From: Synoicihabitans lomoniglobus
GTDB lineage: Bacteria > Verrucomicrobiota > Verrucomicrobiia > Opitutales > Opitutaceae
Reading direction: 5' to 3'
Length of the DNA: 64,000 bases
Assembly (NCBI RefSeq): GCF_029023725.1
Contig: NZ_CP119075.1
Location: 4,273,501-4,337,500 of the forward strand
The notes under the pieces were generated by a model. That model was not told the origin of the DNA. It did no database searches and saw only the letters and a program-made list of their open reading frames with translations. Positions within the stretch are counted from its first letter, which is position 1. Every line of letters starts with the position of its first letter. Positions 8,208-16,747 of this stretch are shown piece by piece. The position numbers and the translations under genes are program-made.

Positions 8208-8940
8208 ATGCTTCGGGTAACGGCTCCAGCGGCGGGGTGTTTGGACACTCATCCGCCATGCGCACCGTCGGACGGGCCCAGTGCACGGCGTTGGTGAGGA
8301 TGCGCTGGATGTTCGCGTCGTGGTAGGTCGGGTAGGTTTCGTGACCGGGCCGGAAGTAAAACACCCGGCCGTGCCCCCGCTGCCAGGTCGCACCGGAACG
8401 GAAGACTTCACCACCGGTGAACCAACTGATGAACAGCAACTGGTCGGGCTCGGGAATGCCAAACGGCTCACCATACATCTCCTCCCGCGGCAGCTCAAAG
8501 TATTCGCCCAGGCCCGCCGTGATCGGGTGCGATGGTGCGATATTCCAGAGCCGCTCCTTGTCGGTCGCCTCCCGCCATTTGAGTGAGCATGTCGTGCCCA
8601 TCAATCGCTGGAAGATTTTGGAATAATGCGCGGAATGCAGCACGATCAACCCCATGCCTTCGAGCACCCGGCGTTGCACTTTTGCCACCACCTCGTCGCT
8701 CACTTCCCCGTGCGCCATGTGTCCCCACCACAGCAGCACATCCGTCGCCGCCAACACGTCGTCGGTCAGCCCGTGCTCCCGCTCGTCCAACGTGGCCGTG
8801 CCCACGGCGAGGTGCTCGTCCCGCCCCAGGAACTCGGCAATCGCACCATGAATGCCGGTGGGATAAATCTCCGCGACTTTGGGGTTTAATTTCTCGTGCC
8901 TAAACTCACTCCACACGGTCACTCGCAACGGGTTACTCAT
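8206..8940 (-). CDS. ThuA-domain protein (trehalose-utilization type)
   Basis: A 244-residue ThuA-like protein with a glutamine-amidotransferase-like fold. Start [17 protein letters not shown], where EFRHEK is a typical ThuA opening, then [44 protein letters not shown] and [18 protein letters not shown] near the C-terminus. ThuA family members take part in disaccharide (3-keto sugar) utilization. An upstream in-frame ATG at 8952 would add four residues; 8940 fits the family better. Convergent with the MFS transporter, whose terminator T-run touches this gene's stop codon. Confidence 0.88.
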   Translation of the reverse strand: MSNPLRVTVWSEFRHEKLNPKVAEIYPTGIHGAIAEFLGRDEHLAVGTATLDEREHGLTDDVLAATDVLLWWGHMAHGEVSDEVVAKVQRRVLEGMGLIVLHSAHYSKIFQRLMGTTCSLKWREATDKERLWNIAPSHPITAGLGEYFELPREEMYGEPFGIPEPDQLLFISWFTGGEVFRSGATWQRGHGRVFYFRPGHETYPTYHDANIQRILTNAVHWARPTVRMADECPNTPPLEPLPEA

Positions 8941-8981
8941 GCCCGCGATCATCGCCGGGACGGATCGGACATGGCAACGTC

Positions 8982-9785
8982 TCAGCGCCGCCGCGCGTAT
9001 TTTCTCAGGTTGCGCAAGGCGACTTCGAAGTCCGTGGGCAGCGGGGCTGAAAACGTCACGGGCTCACGGGTTGCGGGGTGCTTCACGGTCAGTTCGGTGA
9101 GGTGCAGCGCGACCCGGTCGATCATGGGTTTTTCACTGTCGCGGCCTTTGTAGCCCCGCTTGAACGCCGACAACTTCAACTGCACTTCCGGCAGGCCGTG
9201 CGCCCGGTCGCCCAGCACCGGCGCCCCCACCGCCGCGAGATGCGCCTGCACCTGCATTTCCCGGCTGGTCAGCGGTCGCGCCTCCAGCCAAACGAAGCGC
9301 CCGAAGCGTTCGACGACGTTGAACCGGGTGTGCGCCGGCCGTCCGCCCCGTTTGCGATAAACATGCATGCGACCCGCCACGTGCTGATCCGGCGCCAGCG
9401 CGTAATCCACCGTGAAGGTGTCGGGCAATCCCCCGGCCGCATCGCGCTCCACGGGCAGCTCGGTCACGCGGGCGGTCTCTTCGCCCGCGGCCGCCAGCAC
9501 ACTGAACCCACGGTAAACGCGCTCCGCCGTTTTGCTTTGGAACTGGCCGCTGATAAAATCGAGCGCCGGCTTGGTCTTCGCAAAAATCACCAGCCCGCCG
9601 ACTTCATCGTCTATGCGATGAGCATTGATCACGGTCGCGTCGCGCATCGCCTGGACTGCGTCGACCAGTGTGGCGGACGACCGGTCACTCCGCGCCGTGG
9701 TGACCGCCAGCCCCGGCGGCTTGTCCACCACCAGCAGGGTCTCGTCCTCGAAAATAATCGGCAGCGTGTCGTCCAAGGTGTTCAC
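8982..9785 (-). CDS. RluA-family RNA pseudouridine synthase
   Basis: A 267-residue protein that should isomerize uridine to pseudouridine in RNA. The RluA core is visible: [19 protein letters not shown] at the start, then the catalytic motif [15 protein letters not shown] (residues 56-70) with aspartate 59 as the expected nucleophile, followed by [10 protein letters not shown] and [21 protein letters not shown]. The usual T-S-G-L after the catalytic aspartate is V-G-G-L, and the usual TGRxHQ motif reads TSREMQVQ, so it is a diverged member and the target RNA position is unclear. Divergent from the gh3 gene with 110 bp between. Confidence 0.85.
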   Translation of the reverse strand: MNTLDDTLPIIFEDETLLVVDKPPGLAVTTARSDRSSATLVDAVQAMRDATVINAHRIDDEVGGLVIFAKTKPALDFISGQFQSKTAERVYRGFSVLAAAGEETARVTELPVERDAAGGLPDTFTVDYALAPDQHVAGRMHVYRKRGGRPAHTRFNVVERFGRFVWLEARPLTSREMQVQAHLAAVGAPVLGDRAHGLPEVQLKLSAFKRGYKGRDSEKPMIDRVALHLTELTVKHPATREPVTFSAPLPTDFEVALRNLRKYARRR

Positions 9786-9895
9786 GTTTCCCAGTCCGGC
9801 CGCCCCGCGGCAATCGCTTTCAGCGGATCGACGCGCGAAACAATCCCTGCCCGGCGGCCAAATCTGCTTGCGGCCACTACCCCGGCGGCTGTCGC

Positions 9896-11509
9896 ATGGT
9901 GTTCGAGTTGATCGCGGAATTCACCAAACCTTGGCTGACCTTCGGAGCGCAGTGCTATTCAGCATGGGTCCGTCGCAGGCTGCAGACCACGCGCTACGCC
10001 GGTCGACATCAGGAGCGAATCCTTCGCACCCTGCTCAAGGAATTCGCCCAGGCAGGTCGGTATCGCGGGCAGGGCATCACTCCGCGCATGCCGCTGCAGA
10101 AATTCAAAAGCAAGGTGCCGGTGAGTTTCCACAAGGACCTGATCCCGTGGGTCGATCGCATGATTCTCGGCGAAACGGATCTGCTGTGGCCTGGTAGCTG
10201 CGATATCTTCGTGCAGTCGGCGGGCACCACCACGGGCTCGCCACGCACCATTCCCGTGACGTTTGCCATGGAAGACCATTTTGTGCGGGCCACCCGCACG
10301 GCGGTGCTGCACGCCACGGCCCGCGGTGACAGCGTGGATGCCATTCGCGGGAAGATTCTGCTGGTGGGGGGCAACACGCTGCACCCTCCGGCCTCGCGTC
10401 CGACCTTGGACGCCCCCGACGGGCCGATCGTGGCCGACATGGTCAGTCTCGCCATGATCCTGCGTCCGCCCTGGGCAGCACGATACTTCATCGAACCCTC
10501 CGCCAAGATCAGCCTGCTCACCGACTGGCCGCAGATGGTCGAACGCATCGTGCGCCGCACGCATGATCGCGATATCACCGCCTTGGCGGGCAACCTGCAG
10601 TGGCTAACCGAGTTTGCCCGGCAGACCTTGGCCATCGTCAATCAACGCAAGGTGCGATTCCGGACCCTGCGCGACCTTTGGCCCGACCTCGCCTCCGTCA
10701 TCTACTTTGGCATCAGCCCGGAAGTTCACCTTGCCGAGTTGCAGCGCCTTGTCGGCGTCGATGTGCAGACCCACCAGGTCTACGCCGCGGCCGAAGGGGT
10801 CTACGCGGCGCAGGGCATGCTCAATACCCGCAGTATGCAGCTCATTTATGATGCGGGCATCTACTTCGAGTTCATCCCCCTGGATACATTTGACCGCCTG
10901 CAACAGGCCCAAATGGGCGAACACGCCCTGTCCCTCAGCGAAATCGAACCCAATCGCGACTACGTGATGCTCGTCAGCACTCCGGCGGGGTTGCTCCGGC
11001 AAGTCGTGGGAGACATCGTTCGTTTCAGCTGCGTGCGCCCCCCCATGCTCAAACCGGTGGGGCAATTGGGTATGCGTCTCAATCAATGGGGCGAAAACAT
11101 CCTTGATCACGATCTCACCGCGGCGATCAGCGAGATCTGTCGGTCGCACCAGTGGGCGTTGCGTCATTTCCACGTCGCCCCACTCACCATCGAAGCAGAC
11201 CTCGGCCGCGAAACCGGACGTCACGAGTGGTGGATCGAATTGCAGTCCGGCACGGTCAAGACCCCCACCGGACCACCGATCGCCGCAGAGATTGATCAAC
11301 ACCTTTGCCAGATCCATCCCGCTTACCGCCAAGCCCGGGCCACCACCAACCTGGAGGCCCCGGTCGTGCGGCTGGTCATGCCCGGTGCGTTCGAGCACTG
11401 GATCAAGCAACAGCGGCGCTGGGGAGGTCCGCACAAGCTTCCCGCCTGCCGGAGCGATCGACGTTACGCGGACGAACTCGCGAAGATCGCGCGTTTCTCG
11501 GCGGATTGA
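9896..11509 (+). CDS. GH3-family acyl-amido synthetase
   Basis: A 537-residue member of the GH3 (auxin-responsive promoter) family, adenylating enzymes that join carboxylic acids to amino acids. The ATP-binding motif I is QSAGTTTGSPRTIPVT (about 107-122), and the later motif YAAAEGVYAAQG (about 297) corresponds to the conserved Y-x-E-G element. The C-terminal region MLVSTPAGLLRQVVGDIVRF corresponds to the family's Y-R-x-x-G-D motif in altered form. Bacterial GH3 substrates are largely unknown. The gene is monocistronic, divergent from the pseudouridine synthase and followed by a structured intergenic region. Confidence 0.9.
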   Translation: MVFELIAEFTKPWLTFGAQCYSAWVRRRLQTTRYAGRHQERILRTLLKEFAQAGRYRGQGITPRMPLQKFKSKVPVSFHKDLIPWVDRMILGETDLLWPGSCDIFVQSAGTTTGSPRTIPVTFAMEDHFVRATRTAVLHATARGDSVDAIRGKILLVGGNTLHPPASRPTLDAPDGPIVADMVSLAMILRPPWAARYFIEPSAKISLLTDWPQMVERIVRRTHDRDITALAGNLQWLTEFARQTLAIVNQRKVRFRTLRDLWPDLASVIYFGISPEVHLAELQRLVGVDVQTHQVYAAAEGVYAAQGMLNTRSMQLIYDAGIYFEFIPLDTFDRLQQAQMGEHALSLSEIEPNRDYVMLVSTPAGLLRQVVGDIVRFSCVRPPMLKPVGQLGMRLNQWGENILDHDLTAAISEICRSHQWALRHFHVAPLTIEADLGRETGRHEWWIELQSGTVKTPTGPPIAAEIDQHLCQIHPAYRQARATTNLEAPVVRLVMPGAFEHWIKQQRRWGGPHKLPACRSDRRYADELAKIARFSAD

Positions 11510-11543
11510 CCTTTTCTAATAAAAATTATTCCGCCCCCCAAAA

Positions 11544-11560
11544 TTGGCACGGCCAGTGCT
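11544..11560 (+). promoter_or_regulatory. Sigma-54-type (-24/-12) promoter candidate
   Basis: The sequence TTGGCACGGCCAGTGCT matches the RpoN consensus YTGGCACG-N4-TTGCW at all but one position and has the exact GG-N10-GC spacing (GG 11546-11547, GC 11558-11559). Transcription would start near 11571. No protein-coding gene follows on this strand; instead there is a run of hairpins ending at 11678. No RpoN gene or activator is visible in the window. Confidence 0.5.
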
Positions 11561-11570
11561 TTTTAACAGG

Positions 11571-11678
11571 CCAATCCGGCTATGCCGGTAATTGGGGTTA
11601 CATGGATGTTGGTTCTTAGAACCAACGAGAAAATAATGGGTCCGTCGTTAAGGGGTTTTCGGCGGACCCTTCTCGTTT
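11571..11678 (+). ncRNA. Candidate structured small RNA
   Basis: Starting at the expected start point of the sigma-54-like promoter there are three successive inverted repeats. They are CCAAT/CCGGC pairing with GCCGG/ATTGG (11571-11595), the perfect 9-bp palindrome GTTGGTTCTTAGAACCAAC (11608-11626), and a terminator-like hairpin in which GGGTCCG (11638-11644) pairs with CGGACCC (11663-11669), extended by AACGAGAA (11624-11631) with TTCTCGTT (11670-11677). The second and third structures share three bases, so they could be alternatives. A five-codon ORF (11602-11619, MDVGS) lies inside. The region sits between two convergent genes. This is a prediction from sequence alone. Confidence 0.4.
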
Positions 11679-11773
11679 CCCCCCTCCCGGCTCCGCCGCA
11701 CATCAGGGTCCCGTCCCGGCGCTGAAATTTCACGTCAACGGCGCGGGACAAAGTTGTCCCACCGGTGAGCAAT

Positions 11774-12322
11774 TTAGAGCAACGAACGCACGAGCGGCTC
11801 AAACTCCGACCGAGCCATGGCTCCCACCTTGCGGTATCGCACCTGCCCGTCGCGATCGATCAGGAACGTCGTGGGAATCGCCTCCACGCCGCCAAACGCG
11901 CCGACAATCTTCTGATTACCCATGACCAGCGGATAGTTGATGCCGAAACGCTCGGCAAAATCGCTCACCACCGAGGGCCCAGCTTGGTCCAACGACACCC
12001 CCACGATCACCACCCCGTCCGCTTCGAGTTCGCGCTGCATCGCGACGTAACCCGGAATCTCCTGCCGGCACGGGCCGCACCACGTCGCCCAAAAGTCCAG
12101 CACCACGATTTTGCCCGCCAGCTCCGCGGAATTCAGCTCGGTGCCATCCAGCCGCCGCAGCGCCCAGCTTGGCGCTTCGCCCAGTTGGGGTAATTCCGTG
12201 GCCGCCAGCTCTTCCGCGGATTTGTCCGACACGTCTGCAAACGCCGTCGAGTCGGCCTGTCCGCAGCCCACGGTCAGAGACAAAATGGAGATGGAAACGA
12301 AGGGAGGAACGAGACGACGCAT
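11774..12322 (-). CDS. TlpA/ResA-like thioredoxin-fold lipoprotein
   Basis: A 182-residue periplasmic thiol-disulfide oxidoreductase. It starts MRRLVPPFVS with a lipoprotein-like signal ending at cysteine 20 (SLTVGC; the lipobox is weak). The AhpC/TSA-TlpA domain carries the redox-active WCGPC motif at 81-85 and the cis-proline region EAIPTTFLIDRDG near residue 155. Such proteins reduce disulfides on the outer face of the membrane, for example in cytochrome c maturation. A longer reading frame from 12403 exists, but the added residues precede the signal peptide and are not needed. Convergent with the gh3 gene. Confidence 0.9.
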   Translation of the reverse strand: MRRLVPPFVSISILSLTVGCGQADSTAFADVSDKSAEELAATELPQLGEAPSWALRRLDGTELNSAELAGKIVVLDFWATWCGPCRQEIPGYVAMQRELEADGVVIVGVSLDQAGPSVVSDFAERFGINYPLVMGNQKIVGAFGGVEAIPTTFLIDRDGQVRYRKVGAMARSEFEPLVRSLL

Positions 12323-12372
12323 GACAAAAAGGTGGACGGGAAAAGAGTAGGAAAACCGAAAAGGCGCCGGGT

Positions 12373-13851
12373 TCAAACGCGGGCACGCCAAAAGCTCGGC
12401 CACAAGTCACTCGCCGACAACAACGCGACCACCATAAAACCCGTGCCCTTCAACCCGAGCGCAAAGGCCAGGTCGGAATGCCCGTGGGATCCAAAAAACA
12501 CCGCGCCATTCAAGAGCACGACACTCAACGCCACTTCGATCACGGTGACCGCCGTAAAAAACGTCCGACTGCGCAGCCTGGTCAACAAATTGCCCGATCG
12601 TGCCACCCGCCCTCCTTTCGGCGTGCGCACAAACTCGCCGCCATTGGAAAACAGGCCCTCAAAAAAGGCCGCGCACAGCGTCACGCTCAGAGCCAGTCCG
12701 AACGACAACAGCAACGGCGAGGCCAGCAGCCACATCACGCCCTCGCGCCATTCGCGGCGCTGGAAAAACTGGCCCGCCACGTAAAACGCCACCGGCGCAC
12801 CGCCCGCCAGCAATACGATCGCCGGGTTGGCCAGATACCACCACGTGCCGAGTTGGTCGGCCGCAAACCACAGATACGGCACGAAGAGAATCGAGAACGT
12901 CACGAGCAACGGATGCACCACCCCGATCGTGAGGTGCCACCAGGCCTCCCGCTTCACCCGCCCCGGCAACTTCGCCGCAAACACGCTGCGCAAGGATTTA
13001 CGGGCCACCTGGATGCCGCCCTTGGTCCAGCGCCGTTGCTGCGATTTGAACGCGATGAGATTTTCCGGCAACTCGGATGCCACCGCGTATTGATCGAGGT
13101 AGACCAGTCGCCAGCCCCGCAGCTGGGCGCGGTAGCTGGCATCGAGATCTTCGGTCACCGTATCACTGGTCCAGCCGCCCGCATCCTCCAGCGCCGTGCG
13201 TCGCCAGATGCCGGCCGTGCCGTTGAAGTTGAAAAACAATCCCGCCGCCGCGCGCGCCGTTTGCTCCACCACAAAGTGCGCATCCAAAAACACGGCCTGA
13301 AACCGGGTCAGTAAACTCTGCCGCCGGTTGGCAAATTCCCACCGCGCCTGCACCACCGCCACGTCGTCGGCCGCAAAATGGGGCATGAGCTGCTCAAAAA
13401 AGTCGGGCTCCGGCCGGAAGTCCGCGTCGAAGATGGCAAAGAACTCGGCGTTGCTCAGCGCCATGCCGTGCTTGAGCGCCCCCGCCTTGTAGCCGTCCCG
13501 TGAGGCGCGGCGCACATGCGTGACGCGGGCGGCGGCGGCCGGATGCGCGCGCAGCCACCGATCGATGATGGCGGTCGTCTCGTCGGTGGAATCGTCCAGC
13601 ACTTGGATTTCCCATTTCGCGTCCGGCCAACGCAGCGCGGTGACTTTTTCCAGCAAGGCTTCCACCACGAGGGGTTCGTTGAAGATCGGCAACTGCACGC
13701 ACAGCTGCGCCGAGGCATCCAACGGCGGGGCGGGCGGCCGCGGTCGCGCCATCGCCCGTCCATACAATACCAACATCTTGAGCCGATGCGCTCCATACAG
13801 CGCCAACCCCACCAGGGTTGAAAAATAGACTACGGAGAGGATGAGAGGCAT
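12373..13851 (-). CDS. Family 2 glycosyltransferase, CslA/mannan-synthase-like
   Basis: A 492-residue processive beta-glycosyltransferase. An N-terminal membrane helix is followed by a GT2 catalytic domain with DDSTD (86-90), DAD (142-144), TED (233-235) and QQRRW (271-275), the four-part signature of cellulose, mannan and glucomannan synthases. Four to five C-terminal membrane helices follow. The arrangement is closest to CslA-type glucomannan synthases. ATG 13851 (MPLILS) is preferred to the GTG at 13857. It lies 50 bp upstream of the tlpA-like gene on the same strand. No exporter or c-di-GMP-binding partner is seen nearby. Confidence 0.88.
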   Translation of the reverse strand: MPLILSVVYFSTLVGLALYGAHRLKMLVLYGRAMARPRPPAPPLDASAQLCVQLPIFNEPLVVEALLEKVTALRWPDAKWEIQVLDDSTDETTAIIDRWLRAHPAAAARVTHVRRASRDGYKAGALKHGMALSNAEFFAIFDADFRPEPDFFEQLMPHFAADDVAVVQARWEFANRRQSLLTRFQAVFLDAHFVVEQTARAAAGLFFNFNGTAGIWRRTALEDAGGWTSDTVTEDLDASYRAQLRGWRLVYLDQYAVASELPENLIAFKSQQRRWTKGGIQVARKSLRSVFAAKLPGRVKREAWWHLTIGVVHPLLVTFSILFVPYLWFAADQLGTWWYLANPAIVLLAGGAPVAFYVAGQFFQRREWREGVMWLLASPLLLSFGLALSVTLCAAFFEGLFSNGGEFVRTPKGGRVARSGNLLTRLRSRTFFTAVTVIEVALSVVLLNGAVFFGSHGHSDLAFALGLKGTGFMVVALLSASDLWPSFWRARV

Positions 13852-13939
13852 GGGCACGGTTGAGAGGACTCAACCTGCGGGCTTATGCCCGAAAAACAAT
13901 CTCCGGGGTGAATCCGTCGCACCGACCGTCCGGCGGGCG

Positions 13940-14860
13940 TTACGAATCCGCCGACACCCCGAGGGTCTTCGGATCGGTCAGATCCATGCTCAGTGTATCG
14001 ATGAACTTGCGCATCGCCGGCGTGAGCACGCGTCCCTTGCGATGCAGAATCGCGAGCGGCCGCGTGAAATCCTTGCCCGTGAAATGCAGGATCTTGAGCG
14101 AACCCTGCTGGGCTTCACGCATCACCGTCGCCTGCGGCACGATCGCCACGCCGTGGTCAATCTCCACCGCACGTTTCACCGTCTCGATGTTGTCGAATTC
14201 CATCACCGGCTCCATATCGATCTTGTTGTCGCGAAAGATCTGGTCGACCGCCTTGCGCGTCGGGATGTCCGGATCGAAACCGATGAACTTCAGCCCCGCC
14301 ATCTCGCTGAGATTCACCGTCGTGCCGCGCTTCGCGAGCGCATGCTCGGGATGCGTGATCAACACGAGGTGATCGTCCCGGAAGGGCACCGCGTCAATCT
14401 GGCGATGCTTGAGCGGAAACGCCACCAGCCCGAAATCGACCGAATTGTGCAGAATGTCCTCATACACCAGATTAGAGCGCCGATACTCCACTCGCACATT
14501 CACCGACGGAAAATCGTGCAGGAAACGCTTGATGTAGGGCGGCAGTTCGTGGAGCCCGATCGAGTAAATCGTCGCGATGCGAATCGTCCCGCTGATGACC
14601 TTCTTCATCTCCTGCAACTCCGACATCAATTTGTCGTAGCCGTGCAGCAACTCCTTGGACGTCTCGTAAACCGCCTGCCCCTCCCGCGTGAGCTGAAACT
14701 GCTTCTGGCTGCGATCGATCAACAGCGTTTTAAAATGTTTTTCCATCGCGCGGGCCTGTTGGCTGACCGCCGATTGGGTGATACCGTTAATCTTGGCCGA
14801 CTTGGAAAAACTCTTGGTTTCGACCAAGTCCGCGAAGACCTTGAAATTCTCAATTTGCAT
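13940..14860 (-). CDS. LysR-family transcriptional regulator
   Basis: A 306-residue LTTR. The N-terminal winged helix-turn-helix is at residues 1-62 (MQIENFKVFADLVETKSFSK, then AVSQQARAMEKHF), followed by a two-lobed effector domain (SGTIRIATIYSIGLHELPPY at about 91 onward, and the C-terminal GVAIVPQATV). Its effector is unknown. It is divergent from yggS with only 67 bp between, an AT-rich stretch (TATAAAG and GATTAG-like sites) in which LysR proteins usually bind and autoregulate. Confidence 0.93.
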   Translation of the reverse strand: MQIENFKVFADLVETKSFSKSAKINGITQSAVSQQARAMEKHFKTLLIDRSQKQFQLTREGQAVYETSKELLHGYDKLMSELQEMKKVISGTIRIATIYSIGLHELPPYIKRFLHDFPSVNVRVEYRRSNLVYEDILHNSVDFGLVAFPLKHRQIDAVPFRDDHLVLITHPEHALAKRGTTVNLSEMAGLKFIGFDPDIPTRKAVDQIFRDNKIDMEPVMEFDNIETVKRAVEIDHGVAIVPQATVMREAQQGSLKILHFTGKDFTRPLAILHRKGRVLTPAMRKFIDTLSMDLTDPKTLGVSADS

Positions 14861-14927
14861 TCGTTACTGAGGGTTTCGATCAGTTATAAAGTTTTCTAAT
14901 CATGGCGCAAACCATTAAATCTCCTGC
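14861..14927. promoter_or_regulatory. Divergent lysR/yggS promoter region
   Basis: This 67-bp AT-rich spacer between divergent starts contains TTATAAAG (14884-14891) and an imperfect GATCAG/CTAATC dyad (about 14879-14904) of the T-N11-A type bound by LysR regulators. Promoter assignment is from position and composition only. Confidence 0.4.
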
Positions 14928-15626
14928 ATGACCCCAACCTACGAAGACTTTGTCAGCAACGCTGATGCTGTGTGCGCCGAAATCGCCACCGCTTGTCGAT
15001 TAGCCAGGCGTGACCCCGGAGAGGTCGAATTGCTCGCGGTCACCAAGAACCATGAGGCCTGGGCGCCAACCTATGCCGCCCGCTACGGTCTGGCCGGCGT
15101 GGGAGAGAATCGCGTGCAAGAAGCCATCGACAAACAACCCCAGGTCACTGCGAAATTGCGCTGGGAACTCATCGGCCACCTGCAGTCCAACAAGGCCAAA
15201 ATCGCGGCGACGCATTTCGACCGCGTGCAAAGCGTCGACAGCACCAAACTCCTCACGCGCTTGGATCGCGCTGCGGCCGAAATCGAGCGCCCCCTCGCCG
15301 TTTTGCTGCAAATCAACGCCGGCCACGACCCCGCCAAGTTCGGTGTCGACCTCGCCGATGCGCCCGCCCTGCTGGGGCACGCCCTCGGCTGCGTCCACCT
15401 GCGAGTCGACGGCCTGATGACCATCGCGCCCTTATCCGATGACCCCGCCGTCGCCAAGCGCACCTTCGCCAACTTGCGCGAATTACGGGACCAATTGGCG
15501 GCCGAGTTTTCCACCCCGCTGACGGAACTTTCCATGGGCATGAGCGGCGATCTTGCCCTCGCCATCGCCGCTGGCAGCACACAGGTCCGGGTCGGCACCG
15601 CGTTGTTCGGAAAACGAGAGATTTAG
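14928..15626 (+). CDS. yggS: YggS-family PLP homeostasis protein
   Basis: A 232-residue PLP-binding protein (PLPBP/YggS, an alanine-racemase-like TIM barrel without a second domain). The PLP lysine is in ELLAVTKNHE (K40). Other family blocks are GVGENRVQEAIDK, WELIGHLQSNKAK, VQSVDSTKLLTRLD, LLQINAGHDPAKFG, LRVDGLMTIAP and the final LSMGMSGDLALAIAAGSTQVRVGTALFG. It buffers pyridoxal phosphate and affects amino-acid balance. Divergent from the LysR regulator, and followed after 23 bp by the SirB1-like gene. Confidence 0.95.
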   Translation: MTPTYEDFVSNADAVCAEIATACRLARRDPGEVELLAVTKNHEAWAPTYAARYGLAGVGENRVQEAIDKQPQVTAKLRWELIGHLQSNKAKIAATHFDRVQSVDSTKLLTRLDRAAAEIERPLAVLLQINAGHDPAKFGVDLADAPALLGHALGCVHLRVDGLMTIAPLSDDPAVAKRTFANLRELRDQLAAEFSTPLTELSMGMSGDLALAIAAGSTQVRVGTALFGKREI

Positions 15627-15649
15627 CGGATCCGGACCTCCGCATTCGC

Positions 15650-16552
15650 TTGCCACAAATCGGCCGTTTGATTGTCTACGGGTCCGTGGCCCATTCGACT
15701 CTGAGCTCCACGGAAAAAGCTGCCCTGCTCGATCTCATCGACGATCCGAGCCCCACGGTGCGACGCAGCCTTTGCCAACATTTCAATGCCCTCGGCGTGA
15801 CCGCCCGGGACTTTCTGCAAAACACCGCTTCCGGCACCAACCGCCACCTCGCGTGGCACGCCCGCTCCTTCTTGGAGGAACTCAATTTTACCGACCCCGT
15901 TGGCGAATTCCGCGAGTTCATCAAATCGCTCAACTACGAGCTTGAGACCGGTGCCCTGTTGCTCGCCCGCACCGTCCGGCCTCACCTGGATGCCGGTGCC
16001 TGTTGCGAGGAACTCGATCGCATCGCCGCCCGTTGCCGCGAGCTCATGGTCGAGCCTTCCACCACCCGCGCCAAATGCCGCGTCATCAATCGCGTTATTT
16101 ATCACGAGCTCGGTTATCGCGGAAACGTGGAACACTACACCGATCCCGATAACAGCTTCCTCGACCAAGTGCTGCGCAATCGCCGCGGGATTCCCATCTC
16201 CATGTGCATGCTCTACCTGCTCGTCGCCCAACGGGTGGGACTCGATCTCGAACCCATCGGCCTCCCGGGGCACTTCATGATCGGCTGCTTCACCGACGAC
16301 GCCCCGTTTTTCATCGATGCATTTGACCGCGGCATTTTCCGTAGCCCCGAAGAAATCTTCGTCTTCCTGCGCTCGCACGACATGTCCCCGCGCCTCAGTG
16401 ATCTGGCCCCCACCCCCATCCGTGAAATCCTCTGTCGCAGTTGCCGCAACCTCGCCAACCACTACGAGTCCCACGGCCACCAGGATCGCGCGCAACTTTT
16501 CGACAGCTTCGTCACCGACTTCGAAACCACCTACTCCAAACACACGACGTAA
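15650..16552 (+). CDS. SirB1-like transglutaminase-fold protein
   Basis: A 300-residue protein with the SirB1/Transglut_core2 domain: VINRVIYHELGYRGNVEHYTDPDNSFLDQVL, RNRRGIPISMCMLYLLVAQRVGL, IGLPGHFMIG and FFIDAFDRG. These correspond to the family's core, with a cysteine at ISMCMLY and a histidine at PGHF as possible catalytic residues. The function of the family is unresolved. No ATG occurs near the N-terminus; TTG at 15650 is the longest start and GTG at 15686 is an alternative. It lies 23 bp after yggS and is probably co-transcribed. Confidence 0.85.
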   Translation: MPQIGRLIVYGSVAHSTLSSTEKAALLDLIDDPSPTVRRSLCQHFNALGVTARDFLQNTASGTNRHLAWHARSFLEELNFTDPVGEFREFIKSLNYELETGALLLARTVRPHLDAGACCEELDRIAARCRELMVEPSTTRAKCRVINRVIYHELGYRGNVEHYTDPDNSFLDQVLRNRRGIPISMCMLYLLVAQRVGLDLEPIGLPGHFMIGCFTDDAPFFIDAFDRGIFRSPEEIFVFLRSHDMSPRLSDLAPTPIREILCRSCRNLANHYESHGHQDRAQLFDSFVTDFETTYSKHTT

Positions 16553-16747
16553 GCATCGGAATTCAGACTCGCTGAGAAAAGTTTTGTCCGAAGAAGCCCG
16601 AGTCCCAGGAGATCGGGTGGCCGGAATGAAACCCGCAAACGTAGTCCCGGATAAGGTCTGTGTGAAACCGTGTCTATCTGTGGTTAAAACCAGCAGGCCG
16701 ACCGCCACATTGACAATCCGCCACCCCGGATTCGCACTTCGCTCTTC

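Noticed and set aside
13885-13902. CGGGC-TTAT-GCCCG hairpin as terminator of the LysR gene
   Set aside because: The T-rich stretch precedes the stem in the direction of the lysR transcript, so the order is wrong for a terminator.
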